Positions 1 through 14,400 of a stretch of DNA of 64,000 nt are shown here, piece by piece; position 1 is the stretch's first letter; each line of letters opens with the position of its first letter. The notes below the pieces were generated by a model that was not told where the DNA came from, made no database searches, and saw nothing but the letters and a program-made list of their open reading frames with translations. The stretch comes from Zoroaster sp. YZ-2022. Its lineage: Eukaryota > Echinodermata > Asteroidea > Forcipulatida > Zoroasteridae. The position numbers and the translations under genes are program-made. The stretch covers positions 8,817,926 to 8,881,925 of the forward strand of contig CM055837.1 in assembly GCA_029582265.1 (NCBI GenBank), written 5' to 3'.

Positions 1-968
1 GGTTTCTTTGAAAATGTGGAAAATTACGTACTAGGTGTTGATATTGAACATACATGTATCTAACATGTATACATACATGTATGTGTTATATTTAGCCGTG
101 GTTTTGCATGTATACATGTATGTGCTAATGCAGAAAACATACAACTTTTGGCATGTACAGTAACAGGAGGGTTAATGTTATCATGGTTAATTATACACAC
201 GGTTTAATTATACTTGCTGTGTCGATTTTAAATGTTGGCCAAAAATTTTAAAAAATGTACACCTCATTTGACAATGCTCAAACAAGTATCCATTTATAAT
301 AATGCATGTGGGCTAATTAGTAAGATGTATGGCCCCTATGTATGTTATTCTGCAATTTGTAACTCTACATTGACATAAAGTTTATCATTTTCACAAATTA
401 AAAAAATATTTTGGACAATTGACCAAATGTTTAAATCACAAAGATGCAGCGTGTGTTCTTCTGATGCAGTGTGTTTGTGCATCCTTTCTTACAAGCCCAT
501 GCTTTACAAGCTTTGTCTACTTGTGGCCTCCCCCCCCCCCCCCCCCCCCTTATTTTTGTAAATTATTATTGCAGTCAATGCGACTATCTCAGTCCTGGAG
601 AAAAGTGAATGAATGAATGTTGTAAAAATTGCCATGCATTTGAACATCAAGTTGTGTATTGACACAAAGCAATACAACTAAAATGTAAGTATAAAGCAGT
701 GGTGTGATTTGTCCCGATTTTTTTCCAGATTTTCGGATTTGTACAAATCGCAAAGTTGTGATCCTCCGGTTTAAAGATTTAAGCGATAAAGGAAAGCAAA
801 GCAAACGCTCAGAACTATAGATTTCACCCCAGCGCTGTTCACAACAGTGGCCTTAATACCCCTAGCAAAATTTACGTGGATTTTTCAAAACTGCCCAATC
901 ACACCCCTGATAAAGTTTGTAACTTCAAATAACATTTTCTTTTTTCTCACTGGTTTTGTTTGTTTCAG
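1..968. other. Upstream sestrin intron (partial) with simple repeats
   Basis: No coding exon is seen here. The region contains ACATGTATACATG-type repeats near 50-120, a run of about 19 C at 530-548 and, from about 700 to 912, a copy of a dispersed repeat that recurs at 24662-24868. It ends in a polypyrimidine tract and TTTCAG acceptor at 968. Because the exon at 969 encodes an internal part of sestrin, this stretch should be intron. Confidence 0.6.
700..912. repeat. Dispersed repeat, copy 1 (partner at 24662-24868)
   Basis: This runs from GGTGTGATTTGTCC to CCAATCACACCCCTG, so its ends GGTGTGATT and AATCACACC are inverted repeats. The interior, including GCAAAGCAA and CACCCCAGCGCTGTTCACAA, is repeated almost unchanged in the third intron. 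The size of about 210 bp and inverted ends suggest a non-autonomous DNA transposon. Confidence 0.6.
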
Positions 969-1034
969 GAGAAAGGAGTGAAGGTTCCAAGGCAATGTGG
1001 TAATGGACCAAGTGCATTTATAAGGCGATCAGAG
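969..1034 (+). CDS. SESN: Sestrin exon (first in window)
   Basis: The exon is 22 codons, phase 0 at both ends, between a TTTCAG acceptor and a GTGAGT donor. It encodes [20 protein letters not shown] followed by SE. This matches the conserved sestrin segment just ahead of the first helical domain (Gly-x-x-x-Pro-Arg ... Gly-x-Gly-Pro-Ser-x-Phe-Ile). The call rests on family similarity and on in-frame joining to later exons. Confidence 0.85.
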
Positions 1035-2441
1035 GTGAGTCAGTCATCCTATTTATTTAGTGTTATTTAGTATCAATTATTAAGGGAATAAAAGCTTGTT
1101 GCATGTCTTTTACTGCAGATTTTAGGACAATGGGTCATATCCACAGATGATAAAGGCTAGCCAAAGGTGAGGTCTTTTATCATCCGTGGCCGTGACCCGA
1201 GGTCGTTATCCTGGGAGGTGTGGGGGGGGGGGGGGGGCGGGGCGGCGGCAGTCCATGCTTTTGTTTAAACAAAATCCAAAACCATTATCATTTGTATTTG
1301 TTTTAAAAGAAGCCATTGAAAAAAAACTGACGAATCAACAATTTGAGAACGGATGAATTAAGACTGGCTGCCTGGATGCAATATCGGCAATAGTAACTGA
1401 CTAGCACCTTGTATGCACATTGATAGCCAGCTGTTATCAGATGCAACAACGAAATTGAATAAATAAGAGTGTACACGTTAGTATTCATTGTCTGAGCTGT
1501 CTAGGGCATTTATGAAATAATATTAACTTGCCCAACCCTAAAAAAAATATATATATATCAGAATATTTTGTTTTTAAAACATTTATATGCTATTGATAAT
1601 GTTCGCAAAACATTGAATCAAGATATACATACTGTACATAATGTACATAAACCTAATCCCCCCTACGTGTAGCTGTTTTGGCTAGAAACCTTCCTGAATC
1701 CGTCAAAATCCATCACCATGTAATAACACTACCACCCAACTGTTGGACTTAGCTGGAATTGGGACACCCAGCCCCATACAAAGTGTCCCTGTCTGGGCTA
1801 TACAGTACCGAGTCCATCAAAATCCAACACCATGCAGTAACACTACCACCCAACTGTTGGACTTAGCTGGAATTGGGACACCTGGCCCCATGCAAAGTAT
1901 CCCTGTCTGGGCTATATAGTACTGAGTCCATCAAAATACAACACCATGCAGTAACACTACCACCCAACTGTTGGACTTAGCTGGAATTGGGACACCCGGC
2001 CACATGTAAAGTATCCCTGTCTGGGCTATACAGTACTGAGTCCATCAAAATACAACACCATGCAGTAACACTACCACCCAACTGTTGGACTTAGCTGGAA
2101 TTGGGACACCCGGCCACATGTGGAGTGTCATGGCCGAGTGGTCTAGCTTACCGGACTCAAGTTCTGGTGTTAACAGCAGAATGTGGGTTCGAATCCCGGC
2201 CGTGACACTTGTGTCCTTGAGCAAGACACTTAACCATAATTGCTTCTCTCCACCCAGGGGTTAAATGGGTACCTGTGAGGGCAGAGTTGGTTGATTAGCC
2301 CTAATGCGCTGTAATAGCAGCAATTGAGCTGTATATTCCCCAGGGAGCTGAGATGGTTTCAGGAATGATTTATGAGCCTTATGAGCAGGGAAAATAATAC
2401 ACTGCGCTTTGTATCCTTAGGAAAAGGTGCATTATAAATGC

Positions 2442-2472
<31 letters not shown>

Positions 2473-5400
2473 AAGTATCCCTGTCTGGGCTATACAGTGC
2501 TGAGTCCATCAAAATACAACACCATGCAGTAACACTACCACCCAACTGAGTCCATCAAAATCCAACAAAACCCAGCTGCTGGAGTTTGAATGGTATTACA
2601 TTTTTTTTTTTAATTTTTAATTTTTTTTTTAATTTTTTTTTTGGAGAAAATAATTAAAGTGCATTCAGATTTTTCATATTCATTTTTTTGATCACAACAA
2701 TTCTGTCAGTAAAATGTTTTACTCATTGTACTAATATGAAAGCACCTATTTATAAATATTTCAAAGGATGTTTTATATCATCAACATAAATTTCATGTAA
2801 AACTGTGATCAATTATGTTTTTGGTTGTTGAGATTACCAATAATATAAGACCTTTGAAATTCAACTGCACTGTAAAGTACAGATAATCTTCACAGCACGA
2901 GGGTATACACTGTAGGACTTGGCCTTTCATCATGGAGTTTGAATAGATCAATTTAGATTTAGTGTATGTCGAAATGTAAATGATTGATGAGTCTCCTGCA
3001 AGTCTTCCTAATGTTGATCGCAGCGTGCATGAGACATATTCAATTGTCATCATTCACCAATAGATTACGATCCTGCGTGAGCCGGATTCACGAGCCGTTG
3101 TCAAATTTGGATTTCTCAAACACTGATCTTCTTCTCACGAAAACATCCTGACAAATGCTACGGATGCTCCCACAAAATGAGATCTGGCCTGTGATTTCTC
3201 AGGATTTTTTTTACAAATCTTCCTTTGCCTCAAAATGTTCTTGAAAGACCAGAAGTAGCTGCCAAAGAAAGAAAGAAGTAGCCTGTATTGTGTCCAAACC
3301 TCCAGTGTCTTGTTTGTGGGGATGTGGATAGTCTGTAAATCCTCCAAAATCAAACATCCAGGAGGTTCAGGGGGCTTTGTCCTCTAGGCCAAACAGAGAC
3401 CCAGGCCCGCTACCCATTTTTTCAGGATTTTTTACTTTTGGCAAATCATACCCCTGTGAGATACAACTTAGCATTTAAAAAAAAAAGCGTTTTCCAATAG
3501 TATCCAAGACATGGATTTGCACTTATCATGAAAACCCGTCGGAGATGGAGAAAGTCATGCATTCTAATAACTTCATCTGTTCAGTTTGGACGCTGTAAGG
3601 CCATCCCAGTGAATGGCTCTGAAATTTCCGCATTCCACATGCCCCAATTCACTCCGCACACTTACAGGATGATTCACCCCTTGCGGTTTTACTGAGGGTT
3701 TCCCAAGCCATTGTTAAACCATCACCACTGATCATTGTGTTGTTCCTACATGCGGTGTGCATGTCACACATCACGCCACTCTCCTCAGCTGATATTATTA
3801 ACATCTACATGTATAATGAATGTAGCTGTACAGAGGTCAGTGCCTCTAGTGTTTAAATACAGTACATGTACATGTACATGTACATGTATGTACACTACAT
3901 GTACATATGTACTTGGTGTGTATATATATCCATTTACACACCAGATATGTTTTCCGTTTTGAAGTTGAAAAGGATTGTGTGTTTTTTTTTTCTTTTTTAA
4001 TAAGCAGTGTTTGTATTTTGTAGCAAACTACATGTATTTATTAAGAAGATTCCACGATTTGTATTTATTTATTTTTTCTTTCAATAAGGGTTCTCCCTTA
4101 GTTGTTTCATCAACTAACTTATGATAAATTATTAACTCCTGACATGCCTTCATGCACATGTACATCATTGTTGTACATCATTGGTTTGTGTTGTGTGCAT
4201 GTTGGTGTGTTTTGCTGTTGTTGATATATAAATTATGCAGTTCATTAGCAACATTCAGCATAATTAAATGGCTGTTTTCCCTTGTTAAGAACTTTTTGCC
4301 ATAGTCTGCCATAGAAATGTAATTATCACACTACATGTACATTATAAAGCCATTTATTCACTTAAATATTCCGTAGCAAAGTATACGGTTTGCCAATGGC
4401 GATGCCAGATTGAGAAATTATCTTCACCGGTTGGTTGTAGACTTTGTATTTACTGTTTGCCAAATTGATAACGTGTTTTCTCTTGTTTTAGTATATGAAA
4501 TATGACTGATACCAGTGATAAGAAGTGAAGGATTATTGTATTCTAATTCTTAAAAGTTCAAATGTGTCAAAAAAGTTGCCGCCTTTTTCAGTTGCACAAA
4601 CCAAATATGTTAATTTTGTGGGCGTGTGGTGGGTACGTTTTTGGGCATTCCTGCGACTGTGCAAAGGTTGTGGACCCTGCTGTGGTGACATTTTGAAATT
4701 GCAGACACTGTTTACGCAATTCAGTTTGCCGATTTGTGACAAACTTTTTAGGGCCCGGCTTGGCTGGTGTTCCACACAATAGACCACCAATTCAACATGT
4801 CAGTCAAGCGTTACGGATTAACCAGTAGGGTTTGTGCCTTTCCATGGCAATTGTTACTACGGTGACGGACATGCGCTTTGCTTTCATTCAGGTGCAGGAC
4901 TGAGTTTTCAGCATTGCTAAGAATGGGCAGAGACTATATTCTTAGTACTGTATACAGTACTAATAGACAAACGAAAAATGAGAGATTTCATGATGAAAAG
5001 AAATTATGCACAATTTGGAAATCTTGGGATGAATGTACAGTAGCAATGTGTAGATTACAAAACACATTTTACAATGTGTAATTTAAAGGTCCTTTGAAAT
5101 GGTAATTTTTCACACTACATTTTTGGGGCTTAATATATGGTTTTGTATTAATAAAACATAATACTTACTATTTTTGTAAGTTTGTCATGAGTTATAACAA
5201 TTTAATTTGTCCCCAGAATTTGTGTTGTCCCTTTTGATATCTCCTTTCATGACGTACATGTAGACCTAGGCACCGAATAACAAAGGACATTGACAATGCC
5301 CATTCCTGACCATTATGCTCTGGTAAGCTTCACTGCAGCCGTCCAAACAAATTTGTTGATATTTTGGATCTGATGGGAATCTGTGCAGACTGTACCATTC

Positions 5401-8400
5401 TTTAGAAGTGTTGCTGTAATCAGCAACAATACACCTTGGCGGCATAACAACAAAAACAGTTACATAAGTTTGCACGTTGTATCATTCATATGTATCGATC
5501 GATGCGCGCCAACAAACAGCATGTTCCTAGGTCTACGTCACAAATTTGTCCCCTTTTAGGGGCGCGGGTTCATCCCAAATTTTTATTTTTTATTTTTTTG
5601 CGATGTAAATCTCCAATACATTTTTTTTTAAATTGCATTTATAGGTTAATGTGTGCATATTTTATAGTTTACAATGGAAACAATTTCTAATTCATAGGAC
5701 CTTTAACCCTAACACCCAAGGTATTCTTGCTAGGAACCTTCCTGAATCCTCCAAAATCCTCCAGTGCACTTTTGGAAACATGCCCTTATCTTCAAAATGC
5801 ACCATGCATTTTCGTTGATCTTTCATAATGAGCACTTATGGCCTGTACTTCTTGCCAGGTAGTAATTTTGTCCCATTTGAAGATGTGAAAGTACCAATTT
5901 CCAACAGTGCTGAATTTTTCCAAAAAAGTGCCCATTGGAGGATTTAGGAGGATATGGGGTGGTTAGGGTTAATATACAGGGAAGGTTATGTTTGCAAAAC
6001 TGCATTACCGTCATTGAACCAAGATATACATTTTTACAATGTACAACCAACTTGACTGAAAGTCACTGCTCAATGTGAGTCTAAGTCATAAGAAAAAATA
6101 TGAACATGCATGAATAACACATGTCTAACAGAGAACACATGTCTGGCAATTTCTTTATGGAAAATGTGCGTTATACAATGTATTTGTTTGTGTTTTCTCT
6201 GAAATGAAAATACTTCATACAGAATATTATTACAGGAAGACCTTATAACATCAAGTTAGGATAATAATTTGCTAAAATTGTATTCAGATAATTTCCTTAA
6301 CCCTAACTACCCCAAATCCTGCAGAATCCTCCAAGGGGCACGTTTTGGGGAAAAAAATCAGTACTGTTGGAAACTGGTACTTTCACCTCTTTGAAATGGG
6401 GCGAAATTACTACCGGGCAAGAAGTACAGGTCGTAAGTGCCGAATATGAAAGATCAACGAAAATTGCATGGTGCATTTTGAAGATACATGTAAGGGCATG
6501 TTTCCAAAAGTGCACTGGAGGATTTTGGTGGATTCAGGAAGGTTCCTAGCCAGAATACCTAGGGGAGTTAGGGTTCAGGAAGGTTCCTAGCCAGAATACC
6601 TATAGGGGGTTAGGGTTCAGGAAGGTTCCTAGCCAGAATACCTAGGGGAGTTAGGGTTCAGGAAGGTTCCTAGCCAGAATACCTATAGGGGGTTAGGGTT
6701 CAGGAAGGTTCCTAGCCAGAATACCTAGGGAGTTAGGGTTAAACACCTTAAGGAAAAAAGAAAGAAAAAAGTCTCCAGTTTCTGGTCTCCATGTGTGTCG
6801 CTCTGTATACCTGTATCACGTATTTCCCTGTTAAAAAAAAAGAAGAAAAAAAGTGCATCACCACATTGTTTTTTGAAGCCTACTGATGACCAGAAAACAG
6901 AGACTTTTTTTGGCCTAACATTGTCTAAATGTAAACAACATAAAATTAAAGTGTATTATCATTCTTGCAGGGGCAAGGCCATTGTTCCTGAGTAAAGGGC
7001 ACTTCCATTAGAATATTTGTGAGGGGCACCGAGGCCAAGATCAGGCATCCGTGGCCTCTCCTGAAATTCCAAGCCTGTTAAGTTTCACCAAAAATTAATC
7101 AAAAGACGTTGTTTCACAAAGAGCGCGAAGCCTGGTGTACATAGATCTCTGTTGTAATTTTCCATGACGTTCAGTTGGGGAGCCACCGAGCCAGGGACCA
7201 CTCTGACCTTTTGGCTTTGATCATTGTTCAGTGTACACACTGCACGCGTGTGTATGTACATGTACGTGACTTAGTACATGAAAAAAAACCTAGCATGGTC
7301 AGCTCATTGCATCGAGCACAAACTGGTATGAGAATTGAAAGCATTCATTCATGGGTCGTACTTAAACCATTTGCGGTTTTCACATGTAGACCTGTGTTTT
7401 TTATAAATTTATCTACTGAACTACATTTTATGAACAGTAGATATAATGTGCCATCATTGTTTGTTGACCCACAAGGTTACTCAGAAAGAAAAAATTGAGG
7501 TAAGTCAAAGTAATATCGGCATTTTTAAAGATGAATATTGCAGTCAGTAAATCGTGTGTTGGCGGAAACGACTCAAAATGAAGTGGTCCCACGCGAGGAA
7601 CTCATGCGTGGCCCTGCAAGTAAAATGAATATTCATTGCACATATCATGAATATTCATGTTGTTCATAAATGCATTAAAACGCCGGTGAATCGGGTGTCT
7701 CACGTGTCTCACGTGTGATGCGTGGAACTTTGAACCGATTCACATTCAGAGATGTCAAAGCACCATATGACATGTTACATGCATACATGTAACATATATT
7801 TTGATGAAAATTGATTTATTGGTGAAAACATGAAAACGTTTGGTTAGACTTCAATTTAGTAAATGTAATTGTATTTTATCAACTTTATTTTATTTTTAAA
7901 AGAACAGCAATGGTGTTACCAGAACTGTTGCTTTATTTCAGTACGCTTACTTTCTTTCAATCAAGAAATACATGTAGTACAACACTAACCCCCTTTAATA
8001 ACTGGCTAGACACTGTGCTCAGCATTTGTCAGTTGTCAAAGTGTGAAGCCTGCCGAGTGCAACAAGATCCAGCAGGCAAGAACACAAACATGTGTTGTTC
8101 CCTGCCCACTTCAATGAGATCCAGTAGGGCAGTTGTTACTTTCTGTTGTGTTCAGCATGGTTAGGGTTAAAGACCAAGCTTTGAAAGTTTCCAGCTCAAT
8201 ACAGAGTGTTAGAATCCAAGAGAAAAGTGTCAAAAAGCATTTTACACTTTGCTTTTGATTACTTATTGAATAATTGGGACAGTTAAAATTGCCGACTTAA
8301 TGAATGTTTTCAATTTAACAAGACTATTATTAAGTGGCTCTTCATAATTTTTTGCAATTTTTTTTGTACGTAAATTTATTTTTCTTGTAGTGTCAATAAC

Positions 8401-11400
8401 GGTGTTTAAGATGTTGTTGCAGTGACGCAGACGTAACGAAATAATCTCAAGATCTGTGAGGCAGCTGAAAAAAGTACGCTCAGTCAACAAATACTCACTG
8501 TAGCCCCAGACATGTTCGAGTCCTTGTTGTTTTCATACCAAACGACACGGATTAAACTATAGAAAAGTTGAGAATATTCCTTTTATAGGGAAGGTACAAC
8601 ATTGGTGAATGTTGGCAAAACTGCTTTTTGAGTATGCTTTACTGTCTGTGAATCAATGTGTACATTAGGGCTGTGCGTTTTCGGTTATTTCGAGAACCGG
8701 ATACCCGAAATTAGAAATCTTCGGATACCCGGGTACCCGTAAACAACTTTGTAAAAACACATAAAAACACCTGAATGTATAAAATAACCAATATGAAAAC
8801 AAATTTCTCGTTTTATTCGAGTCATAATAAATGTGGACTTACTGTAATAATTTCCTGCCTCTATATTAAAAACGACTCGTAGCATCCCCATTCCCTACAC
8901 ACATTTTGTTAACAAAAATCGGAGACTTCCATTTGTGTACCTTAAATGTTCAGTTGTTAATTACGGGGTAATTAGAACCGAAAAATGGAACCGGGTAATG
9001 ACAGTTTTGGTTAGGTATCCGGATACCTGGCACAGCCTTAGGTATTCTGGCTAGGAACCTTCCTGAATCCTCCAAAATCCATCAGTGCACTTTTGGAAAC
9101 ATGCCCTTATCTTTAAAATGCACCATGCATTTTCATTGATCTTTCATATTCAGCACTTATGGCCTGTACTTCTTGCCAGGTAGTAATTTTACCCCATTTG
9201 AAGAGGTGAAAGTACCAGTTTCCGACAGTGCTGAATTTTTCTCAAAAAGTGCCCCTTGGAGGATTTTGCACTACATGGGGTGGTTAGGGTTAAACAACCA
9301 ACCTATGAAAGGTTTAGCTCAATGTGGAGTCAATAAGTCATGAGAAAGGTGTGAAAAAAAGTGTGAAAAAAATTTATACAGAAAATACTTGGAGCCAAAA
9401 CATTTCTGTCAGGCAGATGCTTATTCATTTGTGTCTTCTCTGAAACCAAAGCACTTCAGACAGAATATATATTTTTTTCAGGATAATTTAAACAAAATTG
9501 TACCAACTTCATTTCAAGATGACCTTCGGATAATAGCGTGGTAAGGTTGTAATTGGGGCAATTACGCGTCCATGTTCCAGTGTCGTACCTTCCCCTTGAA
9601 CACACCTCATGATCGTCTTGTACTTTCCCGTTAACGCACGTCATTATCCTCCTTTACTAATTGCCTGCATTGTTTTTCCTATTTCCTCCCCCTGTGCCCC
9701 CTCCACACTTTCTTAGTGTTATTGTTACATCTTAATGGGCGTAAAAGAAAAGGTCCCTTCAGACTCCTGGACTCAATTAAGGCCGTAAGCAATAAGAGCT
9801 TTTTTTTTACACCTCATGTTTTGGTGTACAGTAGAGTACACTTCAAATTCCACTGCCACTGACGTATGTTGCAATTATTTCTGAATGCTGTGTAGGCGGC
9901 GATCCAAATGCCCCATCATTAAGGATTGTTTTCATTGCCTGTGCATTGCTTACTGGAGCATGAGATTTTCTAAACAGGGCTCGACGGTGGCCGTTTCCGC
10001 TGATATGGATTTAAAGAGACACTTTGAGGCATTTGTCTGTAAATGTTTCTTTTCCTGTTCAAGACTTGATGAGGCACAGGGAGAGTCAATCTGATTTCTT
10101 TTTTCTCCACCCGCCTTTTTTTTTTTTTTTTTGTTTTTTTTGTAGCCCTCTGGTTATTTTCATTTCATGGAACATTTTTTATCGCTTGTGTTTTCTACTG
10201 TTTTTTGACCGGCAATTTCCAGAAAGGTGCGAGTTTCTTGGAAATTGGAAGATTGGTCATTTCCTTAATTAGAAAGAAAAAAATAATTGAAATGAGATAT
10301 TTCACAATTTAATTGTCAGAAGCTTGATTCATTTCAGAACAAACAGTACATAAATGTACAGTGTAGTTAATAAAACCTTCCTTCTCACGATTATTTTGGT
10401 TACTATGGAAACTACCAGTAAAATTATTCCAAACAAATACGATGCATAATAAAAGGTTTGTGATGAGTGAATTTTTAATTAAAAAAAATTTTTTTTTACA
10501 TTGTACTAAACCTGTTTGTGGTTAAAAAATTTTTTTAAATTTGTAATAAATTTGTACCCAAGAATTAACTTGATGATTTTGTTTTTAAATTTGTAATAAA
10601 TTTGTACCCAAGAATTAACTTGATGATTTTGATGCATAGCCTTCCTACATGTATTTTTTCCTCTAAATGTATGAGACTTGCTGTCAATATTCCCAAAACA
10701 TAATGGAGACTGAAACATTTTCATAGGGTGATGTACATTGTGTGGACACTGTGATTTGAACAATGCAAAATATAAAATATAAAATGCATAATACATGGAT
10801 TAACGAGCCAGACAATATAAATAGATTCACATCATTAACCCTAACCTCCTAGGTATTCTGGCTAGGAACCTTCCCGAATCCTCCAAAATCCTCCAGTGCA
10901 CTTTTGGAAAAATGCCCTTATCTTCAAAATGCAGAATGCATTTTCATTGATCTTTCATATTCAGCACTTATGGCCTGTAGTTCTTGCCAGGTAGTAATTT
11001 TGCCCCATTTGAAGAGGTGAAAGTACCAGTTTCCAACAGTGCTTAATTTTTCCAAAAAAGGGCCCCTTGGAGGATTTTGGAGGATATGGGGTAGTTAGGG
11101 TTAATATACGTTTCGATCATTATTACAATGACAAAACAAAATGAGACAATAGCAAGTATCCCCAAACAATGAGGTGTTGTTTTTAGAAACATTGTTGTGT
11201 GGTGAGTAGTCTCCATGCACATTGATTTATACATATTCAGCAAGGTTTTTTTTCCATCACGCACAAAACCCACTCCCGCTACCGTAGACCCTAGAGGGTC
11301 TTTACTCATACATACTACATGTAGTAACAAAACACATCATGCATGTACATATACATTGTATGTAATTGTTGGAGACCGAAGGTCACTGCCATCATTACTA

Positions 11401-14400
11401 CAGAGAACATCAGTACAGGATGCTACCTTACCCTTGACCAAATTAAACCGTCCTTGGCCTAAATATACTGTACAACATAAACATGTGGGTTGATTGCATC
11501 ATTCGGGTTCATTCAACCAGGGCCTAATGTCTTCAGCTGATGTTGAAGTTTAACGCTCGGTCCTTATCATCAACAGACTTTTTTACCAAATGTGTGTACT
11601 GGCGTGAAGTGTATCCCAACATTTGCTTGTAATAAATTGCATGCACGATGTGCACATGATAGAATTGCCTGCAGAGTTATTTTTTTTGAGAGGGGCAAAT
11701 ACCCACCCAGATTTTCAATGTTCATTAAGTACAGTGTACATCCATGTAGTATGTAAACATACCAATATTTTTGCTAATTCCAGTAAAATGGAGAATTGTT
11801 TCCCAATATTCCCATTCTTAGTTATACATGCATATTTATAAGACAATGTTACATGTTTTGTGCATTGCTATATAAAGAATTTTGTATGACATAAAACACA
11901 ATAAAGGGGGCCACTTTCCTATCGTCACGTTAGCAGTTTTTCTTATGGTTGTAATTTTTTGTTTAAATATCTGAAACCACCCAAAAAGAATTTCAACATT
12001 TGAATAGACATGCATGCTTATCCTAAAGATAATTTGAGTTGATTATTACTATTTTTTTAATTAGCCTAAAATTTCCATCAACAAATGGACGGAAAAGTGA
12101 GGTAACATGGAAATTTGAGGGTAAAAAAATAAATAAAAAAATTAAAAAATAAAATAAATCAACTCAAATTAGTTCTAGTATAAGCCTGCATGTCCATTCA
12201 CATGTTGAAACACTTTTTGGTCGGTTTCAGGTACTTAAAAATAACAATACATCACTATACAGTGTTACGAAAAAACCATTTCTAGGGTTGGGAATAACTT
12301 CAAAGTGGCCCCCTTTATTGTGTTTTATGTCATATATCATATGTACTAGTACATGTATACATACATGTACACTTACATATAAACAGTTTATATTTTGTTT
12401 ACTTTATAAATTCCTACATTTTCTGCATCTTTTGTACAATATTTGTATCAAAACATCACAGAAAACCAGTCGACTCCCTATAAGTTAATAATGACTGGTT
12501 TTCCTGAGATTTTTCGAATTGTCTGTTCCTCCATGCGTAAACACAGAGCCATAATAACTCGGGAAGAGTCGGGGAGTTTTAAATACAGCGAGGGAATGTT
12601 TTGTTTGTGTTGTGGGATGATGCAATCACACACAAATGTACCATTCACGCTTCAGTACGCGGGTGTGTATATACATGATCCTACATTATTATTGACATCC
12701 ACTGCATGATGCAAACACTGACCAGCCCATTTGACGTAAGCAAGCGCAGAGGGGTATAGATCAATAGTGTTATCATCTTCAATGATCTGATTGCATCATG
12801 CCTTCCACAACCTCCAGTCCCCCAATAAACACCTGCTGGGGGCATTCACACAAAAATGAAATGCAAAGAATGCACTTGGCCGGCGACCAAGACCAAAATT
12901 ATCAATATTCAGAGGGGAAATAAGAAAAAGAGAAAAAATCTGGAATAGAGCCTCGTATGTGTAGCTTAGAAATTGATCTGGTTTGGTGTATACAAATACA
13001 TAAAAGGGAAGGTATAGTATAACAGCAGGATTGAATAACCTGATGATAAAATTACCTTGTTATTATCCAAGAGCTTAAAGGGACAGTATCGACACGATCA
13101 GAGCAGACTTTCAACAGGGCATGGAATCGGTGTCCTAGTTTCAGACGAACACAGTGACTGAAAATTACTGGCTCATTTATGCAGCAGCAACGGTAATATG
13201 ACCTTATCATGTGGGGTATTATTTTCTACAAATCTCCCTTTGCCTTGAAAGAAGAGAATTAGCCACCAAGGAAAGAAAGAAGTGGCCTGTATTGTGTCCA
13301 AACCTCTAGTTTCTTGTTTGTGGGAATGTGGAGAGTCTGTAAGTCCTATGAAATGGTAATTTTTCACACTACATTTTTGGGGCTTAATATATGGTTTTGT
13401 ATTAATAAAACATAATACTTATATTTGTATAAGTTTGTCATGAGTTATAACAATTTAATTTGTCCCCAAAATTTGTGTTGTCCCTTTTGATATCGCATTT
13501 CGTGACATAGACCTAGGCACCGAATGACAAAGGACATTGACAATGCACATTCCTGACCATCATGCTCTGGTAAGCTTCACTGCAGCCATCCAAACAAATT
13601 CATTGATATTTTGGATCTGATGGGAATCTGTGCAGACTGACACCATTCTTTAGAAGTGTTGCTGTAATCAGCAACAATACACCTTGGCGGCATAACAACA
13701 AAAACAGTTACATAAGTTTGCACGTTGTATCATTCATATGTATCGGATCGATGCACACCAACAAACAGCATGTTCCTAGGTCTACGTCACAAATTTGTCC
13801 CCTTTTAGGGGTGTGGGTTCATCCCAAATTTTTATTTTTTATTTTTTTGCGATGTAAATCTCCAATACATTTTTTTTTTACTTGCATTTATAGGTTAATG
13901 TGTGCATATTTTATAGTTTACAATGGAAACAATTTATAATTCATAGACCTTTAAACATCCAGGAGGTTCAGGGGGCTTTGTCCTCTAGACCAAAGGGAGA
14001 CCTAGGCCTGTTACCCATTTTCATTTAAAAAATTTTTTTTTTGGTCAAATCACATGTGTGGATGGCATCATTGTTATTGAAAAAAAAATCAAATCATTTG
14101 TTTGTACTATTTAATACTGTAATTGGAAACATGTCTTCCATAGGGACTTGAACTGATTTCCCGTTCAAGGTCGACCTTCAAGGCCGACCTTCAAGGCCAA
14201 GCAGATATCTGGCAGGGGTTGTCCAAGAGTTGGCCTTTTGTGGACTTAGCAACAAAGAATAATTTGCGGATATCTGCTTGTCGTGATTTAACTCTGCCTC
14301 AAATTAAGGAAAACTCGCAGGGGAATGTCAACTTTCCTGTGCATTTGATAGGCTTATATTGGTCTTAGTCATGCGTTAGAAGATTGACGTGACGTCCCTG

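Noticed and set aside
2125..2209. Genuine tRNA-Leu(CAA) gene
   Set aside because: It lacks an isolated 3' end, continues into a SINE body with a (TTA)n tail, and lies in a tandem repeat; it is a SINE head, not a functional tRNA gene.
6540..6745. Interstitial telomere repeats (GGTTAGGGTT)
   Set aside because: The TTAGGG-like motif is the end of a TTAA-flanked MITE and is spaced by 41-bp units, not in a continuous TTAGGG array.
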